64,000 nucleotides of DNA from Tubiluchus corallicola (Eukaryota > Priapulida > Priapulimorpha > Priapulimorphida > Tubiluchidae), in NCBI GenBank assembly GCA_030141605.1, contig JAQGDQ010000003.1, positions 515,501 to 579,500 of the forward strand, given 5' to 3'. A model generated the notes under the pieces. The model was not told the origin of the DNA, searched no databases, and worked only from the letters and a program-made list of their open reading frames with translations. The first letter of the stretch is position 1. Each line of letters starts with the position of its first letter. Shown here piece after piece: positions 1 through 11,245 of this stretch. The position numbers were made by a program, and so were the translations under genes.

Positions 1-600
1 TAATGTATGTATAGTGTAACATAAATAAAATAAGTTTGATATTAATACAGAATTTACTTAAAGTCCTGTTTTGTTACCCTGCAAATTCGGTAAGTTTCCT
101 CGGATTGAAAACTGACCAAGGGCAATTACACATTACAGTCATTAATTGTCAAAATTAATATGACGGCACGGAATATCTCAAATCTTAATTTGAGGCACCA
201 CACTAATTCTATTAAATATTGTTTCTGTTGTCGGATATTGCGAGTAACCAATCGTACATGTTTTGCATTTTCACAATCTAATGAACAACAGATGAAAGAA
301 GAATACATGAGCACCATTTTAGGTTAAGAGTTCTCTGTGACGGCTGCAAACCTCAATTTATTCAACAGATTAAAGAGAAAATAAAACACTTATTGTTAGA
401 AAAAACTATACAGAAAGAGCAAGATGAGTTGAAGTTTGTCTAGAAAAGTACTTTGTGAACTTGTTCAAGGTTTTAAAGGCCAAATATTTGTTTACTTTTG
501 GACTGCTAGGAGAATTCTACCTATTAAGCAATTAAGTAACAAACGTCAGCCAAATTAGTATATGTATCTATACTCTTATATTAATATTCTTGGTATGGGC
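1..600. other. AT-rich sequence, no gene seen
   Basis: Only short random frames. No repeat recognised. Confidence 0.6.
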
Positions 601-639
601 TTAATTTATATATATATAAGATTCGAGGCTACAGCTTCG

Positions 640-1110
640 ACGACGGCACCATTTGCGGCGATCTATATATCAAACGAAAGGTCTCGATCTAGTGTCTTCT
701 CATTGATGGTTTATTTTTCGAATCGGGCCCACCGGGAGGAACGGGGGGCGAAAAACCTCCAAAAATGGCCCTTTTTCGGCCGTTTTTTGCAAAAGTTATA
801 CGGCTGAGATGTAGAGAACGGGAACGGGCCGAGGGGGGTGCTGGGTATGGATAGATAGCCCGTTCAGCGGTGGGTGTAGTAGGCATATTTAGAATTCCCG
901 AGAGGGCCAGGGCGCCCCGCAACGGGCGTTTTCCCGGACCCAACTCGCGATTTTTTCGAAATTTTGACCAAACGGCCTGCGGAAAAAAACGTTCTAGCGG
1001 CGCTTGGTGAGACTCTTGGAAGGAGATATGGGGCTCTTTACAAAGAGGAAGAACAGGGCTACACGATGATGTGGGTTATATGTTAGGACAGGTCCACCGA
1101 GAAGAGTATC
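640..1110. other. GC- and CpG-rich island of unknown nature
   Basis: Sharp rise in GC and CpG against AT-rich surroundings (GGGCGAAAAACC, TTTTTCGGCCGTTTTTTGCA, GGCGCCCCGCAACGGGCG, CTAGCGGCGCTTGG). No long convincing frame. May be a promoter CpG island for the cluster at 1203-1310, or a transposon. Confidence 0.5.
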
Positions 1111-1202
1111 GACGAGTTAATTAGGTGTTTTATTTTCGGCGATTTTCGCTTAGAAAGCTGTGAAAATTCTCGCTTAGAAAACTGCGACGCATTCCATTGT
1201 GC

Positions 1203-1303
1203 TGACGTCATCCATTGTACTCTGTCTATAAGTTTAATTCAGCAAAAAGCTGCTTTGCAACATACAGTAGGCAGGAGTAAACGCTGCTGGCTTTGCGTTA
1301 GGT
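1203..1303 (+). promoter_or_regulatory. Candidate promoter: CRE, TATA-like box and splice donor
   Basis: Perfect palindromic CRE TGACGTCA at 1203-1210, TATAAG at 1227-1232, and a strong donor context GTTAG/GTAAGT at 1297-1307, which would end a short non-coding first exon starting near 1255. Just downstream of the CpG-rich island. No coding exon follows that I can recognise. An LTR promoter is an alternative. Confidence 0.35.
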
Positions 1304-1873
1304 AAGTAGGCAGAATGTTACGGGCTTTGTGTTATAAATGAGGACTTGGTAGGACGTTTGCGTATTATTGATTACACGTGTATTTATACGCAAAATCTTT
1401 TGCGGGGCCTTTGCTAGTTCTAATTATTTTTGGATACCCCAATAACTGACATTCTACCACTGTTTCTGATTTGCCTCCTGTTTCCACGAGGTTCAAGTAC
1501 CACAAACAGATAAAACACTGGTTCATATTTAAGTATCTTTTTTCAAGAACATGAAGAGCTGCAGAAGCTTTTTATTTTACTTCATTAATTATTAAAAATG
1601 ATGCAGGATTGGATTTACTAACTGCAGACACACCAAATTGTAGTTTTTTATTTAAACATTTTCAGTTTTTAGGTTTATCTACTACTATATAGCTTCTTGT
1701 AAACTAGTTTAGCTAATTCTTTTTATTATGTTCCAGGCCTAATCTGATATTTGGGAACTAATGTTGTTTTTAATTAGAAGTGAAAAAGTTGAAGACTCAC
1801 CCAAGGCCTGCCATTACAATACTGCATAATAAAAAAAAGTTAAAACATCAACCAAACATAACTAAACAATCTC

Positions 1874-1985
1874 TTAGATTTTCTCGTTACATGTGCATTA
1901 ATTTAGCCAAACTAAGAGTATTCCACACTTAGATTTTTTTCACGTTACATGTGCATTAATTTAGCTAGACTAAGAGTATTGCATG
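1874..1985. repeat. Tandem duplication, about 55-bp unit, two copies
   Basis: TTAGATTTT..CGTTACATGTGCATTAATTTAGC..ACTAAGAGTATT occurs at about 1874-1925 and again at 1929-1980 with small differences. Confidence 0.85.
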
Positions 1986-3887
1986 TTTCCAATTGGGTAT
2001 TCAACGTTTAACACAGATGAAGAGCCAGTTAAGACTTCACCTAGCGTTGATGTATACTCGGTATTAGCTGAATTATTGTATGTCATGATCTTAATTATGG
2101 CGAAAACTTAGTTAATTAAACACTGTATAACCTGTATAACAACACTTAACCCAGTTATTACTATTTAATTTAGGTGAGTCATATTGTGTTTAGGGAGCAT
2201 ATTTATCTACAGTTTTCTACATAATATGCATAAAGTCAGCGGCTGCAGTCAGAATTTTGAAAAATATTACAAATTTGGTTACATAAAACTTCTTAATGAC
2301 TCAAAACTAATTAAAAAATTGTTGATTTATGTGTAATGCACATGTACATGAAACGCGTTTAGTTTTAGGCAAACTCATATGAAGACTTGACTAAATATCT
2401 ACGTCACGAAACATATTACTTTACTACATTATATCACATAACTAAGGGTCGATTCCTGCTCAAGGGCGCCTACGATGTCAAAAGATTTTCTAAGCAAGTG
2501 GCAACGTGTCACCTTCACATTACTTTGAACTAGCACTGCAACAAACTAAAGGTTCGAGTTAGGCAAATGATTTTGATTAATAACACGGAATACAATCAGA
2601 TATCAAGATGAAAGCTTATGGCAAAGATATTTACAGTTAAGGCTTTATTCAAACTGTAATCTAGACGCCAAAATATGAATAGGGTAAATAAATTCTGTAT
2701 AGTATTCGTAGTTGTTTACTGTTATTATCAGCATTCAAACAGCTAGTCTCTAGTAAATCAAACACATCTAGAAATAACAAGTCACCTTTACATAACAAAC
2801 AATTTAAAAATGGAAGCAACAAATGAAATACAAATCAGAGTGTATCAAACCCACTTACTAAAATATTAGAAATTACATTTCCTTAGTAGTTTTGTAAAAT
2901 TCTCCTAGTGGAATAATGAAAAATGTAAGTAATCAAAACCGTAAAAGTAAGAAAATATACTCTAGGAAAACTAGAGAAATGATTCTGTACGGAATCGATG
3001 TAAGCAGCAAACAATTGATATTAGAACCTAACTCTTCCACTACGGGTTGTACTTTTTTTGTATTACTTATGCAAGCATTTGTCTCCAAATACCTCAGCTT
3101 AACACTGGTTTTGAAGACATAAATTTGTTGTGGCACACGTCATAATATAACAAACAAATTGTCACTAGGTTTTAAAAAGAACTTTTATTTTCCACATTTT
3201 TGAAATTTATACGATGCTCTCTCTAAAATATCTCCAAAAAGGTACGTCTAATGAGAATTTTACCGATAATCTAGAACCGTATTGGACTTCTCGCTAATGT
3301 GAACCCATTGTGAGTGTGCACAGCCTGTGCAGCCAGGCGCTCACTCCGTTAACACACCTTTTCACGTTCAGCCAATTTTGCACGTGGATATTTATACAGC
3401 TGAATGAATCCGTGCTGACCAGTCAATACCTCATTTCCCTCACATCCAATTAGTATAATTAAAATAATTGACTGGTAGCCGCCGTACAGCATACTAGGCC
3501 ATATAGCGCGTGCATGCCCCAAGACTCAACAGCGTATTACATTAATATTTTACCTACGTTGTCGTTGAACATAACGGTCTTACAAATGAAACCAGACGTG
3601 TATAACGTCTCACACAGTAAGCATTTCTACCTGCAACAGAAACGGCATTACTCCAGCCATTGAGCCTTTTTATGCAAATCTTGTCGACTTTTTTTTAAGA
3701 CTATAAAACATCAGCATTCAAGAGTAGACCTAATACAGAAAGTCTGATTCAGATTACTAGAAAAAGTTAGTAAACAAAAACATAATCGCACCCAGGCGTT
3801 GCGGAAATTACGGAATGCGGCTTAATTTATTTACTTACGGTGATCTTTTGCTTAACGTGCTTTACTCTAAATTTACCTGCATTAGTT

Positions 3888-3906
3888 CAGTTCAGTTCAG
3901 TTCAAG
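3888..3906 (+). repeat. (GTTCA)n short tandem repeat
   Basis: About four copies of AGTTC. Confidence 0.8.
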
Positions 3907-4384
3907 TAAAAAAACAACAAATAAAAAAATTATGAAGGAAGCGATATGCCGCAAACTCCGCACCGCCTGGCTGCAATTCTGAAATTAACGCATTAATCTT
4001 TGAACTGCCTTGAATCATGGAATGGATGTTTTCTATGAACAATGTAATGTCAGCGCAGTAAGCTAAAACTATGAAAAACAAAATGTAAAGAGATGCGCTA
4101 AAAGTTTAAAAGAATCTCATGAGTTGGCTGAACAGGCTATTCTAAATACAACAAGACCTAATCAATTCAGATCCAAATTCGCAAGCGTAACGCCGTGACT
4201 GTGTTTACACTTAACTATAGCTGGTCAAGCGTGGTTTACTCATGTCAATACTCGTAGATAATTATGGTGACTAAGGTGACTAACGAGTCTGTAAGGCGCT
4301 TGACTGTACCTGGACCAATGCAGTTTACTCGTGTGTGACTGAGCAATTTGCCATAGTTTTCACATTTCGACTCTTATTCTACCT

Positions 4385-5820
4385 CGAGCACTACACTATT
4401 GTCTGAGCCCCTACTCCAGGTGTCTACCTTGCAAGTTTCGCGACTCTAATTACCATGGTTTTAGAGTTATTCAATGTTATGTATTTTGGGTTCTATCTCG
4501 GGCCTTTTAAAAAAATCCCAGTTTTTTAAAATTACAGGTACACATCCTACCCTATAATGTTTAAATGCTTACGAAAAAAAATTAAAGCCCTAGGAACTGA
4601 ATGGCATTCGAAAAAGTGATCAACACCTAGTGCCCTTGACCCTTTGACAAGAGGTCACCGTTCACCACATCATTTTCAAGGCCCCTACCTCAGGTATCTT
4701 CAATGCGAGTTTCGTGTCACTTTTGCGAGTTAACATGACTTAGAGGTGCATTGCTCTAATTTTCACATTTTGGCCCAGTCTCGGACCCTTAAATAATTCA
4801 AAATTTACATTGTTTAAACCCCTACCCCAGTTGGTTTTTCTTGTAAGTTTCATTACTTTACTTACTACAGTTTTACATTATTCCGTTTTATACATTTTTG
4901 GCTCCTATCTCTGGCCCTTAAAGAATCTCAGCGTTTTAAAAGCCCAGGTATACATCTGTACCACATTACCTAAATATTTATGAAAAAACTGAATTGAACT
5001 TAAAGTGCTAGAAGTTGAATGGTAATCGAAAAACTGACCAATTTTCAGTGTTCTTGACCCTTCAGTCGAGATCACCTTTCACCAAACCACTTTCAAGATC
5101 CCTACCCCAAAACACCCTGTAAGTTTTATTATTTTTTATTACTTTTAATGACTCTAGCCCCTTGCGTTGCCAGTTAACGTGAATTAAAGTGGAAAATTGA
5201 ATGCCTAACACGATGAAAAGAAACCAGTGTATGCCAGATTCGCGACGCTAGCCCTCGCAGATAACAAGTGCTGTCCGCAAAGTTTTAATTTATTTCGACC
5301 AATTTGTTTATCTGTATTAGAAAAGAGAGGCTCAAACTGCCGACCGGTTCCCGAATCAAAATCTTCATGAGATCTGCTGGTGCCAAACCATTTTGTAGGA
5401 CACTGGTGTATGAAGAATTTTGAACATTGGCGATAAGAAAAATCGACTGCCATTCCAGTCCTAGCGCTTCAGTTAAATTCGATTATTTTTTTCATAAGTA
5501 GTTAGGGTACATCTGAGTCACTAAAAAGCTGGGATGCCTTAAGGGCATGAGATAGGAGCTAAAATACATAACACTGAATAACTGTAAAACTGTAGTAAGG
5601 GCTCAGACAATGGTAACATTAGAATTATTTAAGCGTCTGAGAATGGTGCCAAAATGTGAAAATTAAAGCTTCCGCCTCTAATTCACGTTAACTGGCAAAC
5701 GCGTGGTTAGACACGGAACTCACACTGTAGACATCTGAGTTAGGGACCCTGAAAATGGTATGGTGAAGGGTGACCTCTTGTTAAAGGATCAAGGATTGTG
5801 TAATTTTAATTGCAGCTTTT
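4385..5820. repeat. Foldback repeat: two direct copies and one inverted copy of a 0.4-kb unit
   Basis: Copy 1 starts near 4390 and copy 2 near 4805 (offset about 415), sharing CCCCTAC(T/C)CCAG, TTATTC..TTATGTATTTT, CTCCTATCTC and CTTGACCCTT..AAGAG. An inverted copy at about 5510-5810 carries the same words on the other strand, including TCCTTTAACAAGAGGTCACC and TAATTTTCACATTTTGGC. The centre (5165-5500) is single-copy and has one 82-codon open frame on the minus strand with no recognised motif. Resembles a foldback or MITE-like element. Confidence 0.65.
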
Positions 5821-8800
5821 AAGACAGCTGTAACGTGATCATATTTCTTTGATTTAAATTTGTTGAGAAGACGAACACCAGATGTATCACTACATAACTT
5901 CGGCAAAGTCAACAGGAGACAATATAAACAACAAAATAAACACATAAATGAAGTAATCATCGAGATGTCCTTGATTATATTTTTGTTAGGTTATTTCAGC
6001 CAGGTTTCGACTTCCCAACAGGAGACAGCCAGGTGAGCAAATTGTAATTAGCTCACCTCTCCAGACAGACACAAAAAACCAAAAACAACACAAATGTAAA
6101 GGAAGAAAAACTACATTAGACTGTGGAGACACACATATATATCTGCATACAAGCTTGCGCACAAATATCTACAAACCCATACTCAATCATACAACAATGC
6201 AATTCGTGGAAAGCCACGACAGGAAAAGTCACAAAGTCTCCCAGTTACATCGTAAGTGTATGGCAACAACCACCATGCCTGAAAAATTCTATTCAGAAGT
6301 AGTATATTATAAATTTATGCTTTATAGACACTTCTTTGCAAATGTCATTGTTATATTTTTCTAAGTTTAAGTGATAACAGTAAAATAAGCCCAGCATACT
6401 GAGTCACTTGTTCTTTCCTTTAACAAAATCTAAAAAAAATAGGAATTTGCTCGACAGAAAACATGTTCAACGTAAATAATTCCAGATATACATACAAAGA
6501 ATGTTTTGCAGGTTTGCTACTTTTGTAGCCTCTCTTTACTATTAGGCTTACAGTATACGTAGACTCCCTCTTTTAATAAAATCTGCAATAACCAGAGCAT
6601 ATTCTTGCACGTAGTGGACCAGCTGCATAGCAAGCACCCTCAAACCCATGTTTTCTGGAATATTACAACAGAACGAAATGTATACTTTACTACAGGTAAA
6701 TTAAAATCGTCTACTTTGTGACAAACTGCAATTACTATGTTTTCATTGCCCACCTTTATGTTAACATCCAAATAATACTAATCTACATTCTTATTACTTA
6801 GGTAAAACCGTTGTCTCTTGTAGATGCAATACCGGACTACATTACCATTTTCATTGACACTTCCAGAGCTAGTTTGTTACTTTCTTAACTTAAATAGCTT
6901 TGCCGTGCGCACGACTATCACAATCTCACACAAAGTATTTCATCTTTTATTATTATGGTATACAATACCACTTCCAAGTTTACAATGTCAAACTTAAACC
7001 CACATATCAAAATAATGTCTGCCAATTTTAGTGTATTTAACTCTTACTTTAACCATGGTAAGACTTTAGTTCTTACCACCTTGGTATGCTCTAGTTCCAC
7101 ATATAGGGACTATATGCGTCTAAGACACAACGCTTTCACGTTACTTCCAAAGATTTGCCCGAATCAGGGTTAAAATCACCCCCATACAACTGATGTAGTC
7201 ATCAAAACGAGCCAACGGTTTCACCCAAATAATAAGAATATAGATTAGTATTATTAACACGTGTTAATATGGCATGTAAACATTAGTAAAACGTAGACGA
7301 ATGGACTTGAGACTAGTCTGAATAGTTAAAAACCAGCATTCACTTTTATCCTTATCAGCATCAAAAGCTACAATAAAAAACACCTACATTATTTTCTAAA
7401 CTACGCTGAACGCGCGCGTGGCCACTAAGCAATATCTCCATTAGTAAAAAAGATTTATAGTGTTTTAAAAGTTCAGTTCTTGCCTTAATAGAACGAGATC
7501 TTAAATGACTATTACATCTACAACTTGTTGAATAAAGCCTCAACCTTTTAACTGGATTACAGTTAATGGTAGCTACTTTCAGATGTTCCATCGCGACATT
7601 AAAACTTTTCTGCTTATTATGAGATTTCTTATCAAAGTAAAAAGATTTAACAAGAATGTCACACTGCAACTGAAGTCTGGATTAAGTAATGTATTGAGTA
7701 GGCTTGTAGCTTTTCACGCTGTTAAGAGTCACGAATAACTATCATACTTCATAGTCAAGCGTTCACAGATTGTAGTACATTTGACTACATCAAATTTTTA
7801 GTAGCCTACTTGGCTGCATCATCGATTGATTTATCAGCATCGAATCAAGTAAAAAATTATGCATGGCTTTTCTACCGTCCAGGTGCAGTAAGCAATAATC
7901 ATTTCAGAATTTTAGCTCTGTGTTATCATTACTCTCCATGCTGCTTATCGGTCAATTACTCTCTTACTCTCTAGATAAGTCGATGTTGTAATTTTCTTCT
8001 TGACTCGGCTAGTACATTCTGCGATAACCGTGAACTTATTAGTTGCTTCAGGTAAGAAACAAGACTTCAGCCGCCTAAAATCTATTTGGTATAGAGCTTC
8101 ACAGAACATGAGCAAAATTGGGCACCGGGCGCTTTCCAAGTTTCGCTTATATTCTTTTCTACAAATACATTTCCACAAAATATTACTGCTAACTGTCAAT
8201 GCATTTTAATTTTAACTATAAAATCTAGGAAACAATCTTGGTAGTCATCTGCGGCCAAAATTGCAGTAATTATGACATAACACAAACACACACGCTTGAC
8301 TTCTCTCTTTTATAGATTTGAATGGTACAGTTAGACCAAACAGTTTTTCAACTGCAGGCGTATTAATAAATCAGATTTTTGCTATGTACAATTACAGGTT
8401 GCCGGCTGCCGCTGCCGCACGTCCACAGTAAATATTTTGCAGAGAATAAAGTTTTTACATTTTAATTCTTGAAAAAAAACTACGTAAGCAGTATTAAAAT
8501 GAATGAACCTATATATGGCTGTAACTACGAGCGATTAATATCAGACCAACAAGCATAATTTATAAACAGTCAGACAACACCCTCGCTAAATAATTTACAT
8601 CATGTAATTAATTAACGAGTTTATTGTCATGACAGGGACACGCTGAGTAACTAATTAATGCATACATTGTGCAGACTGTACTACGTAGGCTACCAGCGCA
8701 AATACATGAAGCAATAGGGTTCTGAAAAGTGTTGCCAAGCTAACATCACATAATTTAAATAGTCTTTATAAAGCAACTAAAGATCTTAAAAAGATCAGCT

Positions 8801-9739
8801 AACTTGCTGATGCAAATTGAAAAAGGATGTACACTAGAGGCAAGGATGTCAGACGGCTACTGCAGTCTCTAGATCAAGTTAATTGGCTATATAAGTATAA
8901 TTATTTAATCAAAAGGATAAGTGTTAAGTTTACAAATGCATAAACATGGCTGGACTCAGCTGTTTCTCTTTTTTTACCAATATAATATAAAAGGAAGGCG
9001 AAAGACTAATTCAACTACAACAGCCCAAAATTTTAATGCTTATAAAATATGTTACTGACAAGAAAATCCACAAAATAACAATTACAACAACGACGATATC
9101 AAATGAAGACAACAATGATGACGACAATGGTATCAAGTGAAGATAACGGTAACAACGACAATGACTATATTATTATTGTATTGTTAGGACTGCAGTTGTT
9201 TACACCCTCTGCGTGACAAGGTTTGATCACAAGTCTATATTCATAACCGCCAATCAGACGACGTTTGGTTTACACAGGTAACATTGTAAGAGTGTGCTGT
9301 TTGTTCACATGTGATGTATAGATTGATCACAGGAGGTCGCTGAGTATCTCCAGGCTTCGCTAAGCAATTACTAACACCTTGTTTTAATGTTGTGTGACAT
9401 GCAATGACCAGCAATTCACAGATAATGTAAGCAATGACAAAAATATTATGTATATAGAAAATTCTTCGTTTGACAAAAACAGATGGCACTAAGCAAACAA
9501 CAGTATATTGTACACGATCTACATTATGAATTCTGTCTTGAAAATTAAGTACAGAAAAATTTTCATTAATGTCAGTCGACGCTTAGGACACAAGTCATGA
9601 AACGATTACAACTACTATTTTCTTCAATGTATAATGTAGTAATTCACTGATAATTTCCCAAAATAGGGTGAAACTGCACTTCATGCACAACGAAAGTTAA
9701 TAATCATGTAATTGTGGAACTCCGAGTAGTGTGGGCTTC
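5821..9739. other. AT-rich non-coding sequence
   Basis: Frames up to about 100 codons (for example 7361-7669 on the minus strand, 7945-8209 on both strands) have no motif, no splice-consistent partners and random composition. A short ACGACAATG-type imperfect repeat lies at 9090-9165. Confidence 0.55.
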
Positions 9740-9837
9740 CCTTCCCGCTTGCTTTCTCTCCGCCTACCGTCCCTTCTTTCCGGACGCCAGGCATAATAAT
9801 TCACTCTCTCTTCTTTCTTCTTAATACTTCTACCACC
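9740..9837 (+). repeat. Dispersed 100-bp unit beside TC tract, copy 1
   Basis: Matches the reverse complement of 39461-39560 with a few substitutions and ends ...TTCTACCACC against the TC tract at 9838-9898. The open frame read through it on the other strand is low-complexity Arg/Glu and not a gene. Confidence 0.8.
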
Positions 9838-9898
9838 TCTCTCCCTCTCCCTCTCCCCCCCTCTCTCTCTCTCTCTCTCTCTCGCTCTCCCCCTCGTC
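9838..9898 (+). repeat. (TC)n / C-rich pyrimidine tract
   Basis: Impure TCCC followed by pure (TC)n and CGCTCTCCCC. Borders copy 1 of the dispersed unit. Confidence 0.95.
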
Positions 9899-10890
9899 GT
9901 ATTTTCGTTTAACGTAAACACACATAAGTAAATACTGTCATCTATGTTATTTTCCTTTTACATAATATATGCTACACAAAATAAACAAAAACATGGTGAT
10001 TTTCTGGATCTGTAAAAAAGCATGAATGAATGCAAGAGTAAAAAAGAAAATGGATAACTTTTTCGAGCGTTTTTCAAAGCATTCCTTCATTCTTGGAAAA
10101 AGCAAGGACATTGTGTATAAATAGCCTATTTAATGAAGCAAAATATACCGCAACAGAAATAATTTATGTTTATGCTTTTCAAATCAACGTTTGGTTTCTA
10201 AATTTTCTCAGAGGGGTCAAAACATAAAAAAGAAACACATAAACGTATTTAGAATGGTAACAGAGATATCTCCTTACAGCTAAATACTACACGTAAATAT
10301 AAATCTTGTTATTAAAGTTACTAAAATATTTCAAATGTAATCAAATTTTTCACAAACTTTGGTAATATATTATTAGGTGAGTAACATTACGCAACGTATA
10401 TAGAATAAATTCAAATTTAATAATATTATAATGTCTATAAAACAAATTACACTTAAGCCAACTTAAACCTTGCAAGAAAAACCATAATCAAAGTAATATT
10501 CAATGACTAATAAATTAAGGTATATCTAATAAAATAGTTTATAAACTTTGGAATAAAGCTGAAAGGGTGATTTGAAATAACACACAAAAAGCGAGCTATA
10601 ACTAAACTCAGTTTATCAAAAATGACATTTTGTTGTGGTAATTACATAAACAGGAAACATTGTGTTGAAATTCACAAACTTTTTCACTTTTTTGGTTTAT
10701 TCCCTATTTAAATTTCCACACTTAAAAAATGGAAACATGCCTGATAACGGTATACAAATAATAAACAAAGACAATCTAATGAAATTTATCTGCAAAATTA
10801 AGCTATTGCAAACTTATATTAATTAATTAAATATAGTTTCTCAATATCAAAAGAAATAAAAATATTATAATGAAATGTAAAAAATCGTAC
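9899..10890. other. Very AT-rich non-coding sequence
   Basis: Nothing recognised. Would be intron if the exon candidate at 10891-10995 is real. Confidence 0.5.
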
Positions 10891-10995
10891 CTGCATCAGC
10901 CATGTTGCCTTTGATTGATCTTGCCCGCTACCGTCACGACCTTCAGTTTCCGGTTTACTAGTTGATGACTCACGCAACTTGCAGCTCTTAAATAC
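10891..10995 (-). other. Candidate first exon with ATG (MADA...), minus strand
   Basis: Minus strand: GTATTTAAG (TATA-like) at the upstream end, an AP-1-like TGAGTCA, then CAAAGGCAACATGGCTGATG and CAG/GTACGA. The ATG (10901-10903) has a good Kozak context and 13 coding bases (Met-Ala-Asp-Ala plus one base) before a donor. The rest of the gene would lie to the left; I could not find its next exon, so the product is unknown. Confidence 0.35.
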
Positions 10996-11245
10996 CTGAA
11001 ACCCACCAAAAGCAACCAATCAGCAGGTGCAACGCATGCATTTCATTGATCATAATAATAAGTATGGCAAGCAGGCAGGTAGGATTCTGATTATTGGAAA
11101 ACACACCTATTCGCAAAACCACGTAGCCAATCGTCATGCAGCCGCACAGGTAGTACAACATAATCAATAAACAGCCATCACCTCTTCATACCTGGCTTCT
11201 AATTTGCACGCCGTCAAAATCTGACAACGGACAGCCAATCCCGTT
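10996..11245 (-). promoter_or_regulatory. Candidate promoter with three CCAAT boxes upstream of the MADA exon
   Basis: CCAAT pentamers, in plus orientation, lie at 11016-11020, 11127-11131 and 11235-11239, each within (A/G)(A/C)CCAATC. They stand just upstream (minus strand) of the candidate first exon. CpG frequency is slightly raised here. Confidence 0.3.

Larger units (their letters stand above)
1310..4384. other. AT-rich non-coding sequence
   Basis: Apart from the duplication at 1874-1985 and the GTTCA repeat at 3888, nothing recognised. The short frames at 2916-3136 overlap on both strands and look random. Confidence 0.6.

Noticed and set aside
2440-2580. tRNA-like B-box words (GGTTCGAGT, GTCGATTCC)
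   Set aside because: No matching A box, acceptor stem or cloverleaf.
5205-5453. 82-codon minus-strand frame in the centre of the foldback repeat
   Set aside because: No recognised motif; kept only as part of the repeat description.
9697-9921. Arg/Glu-rich minus-strand frame (RERERERGGERER)
   Set aside because: Low-complexity GA repeat plus the dispersed 100-bp unit.
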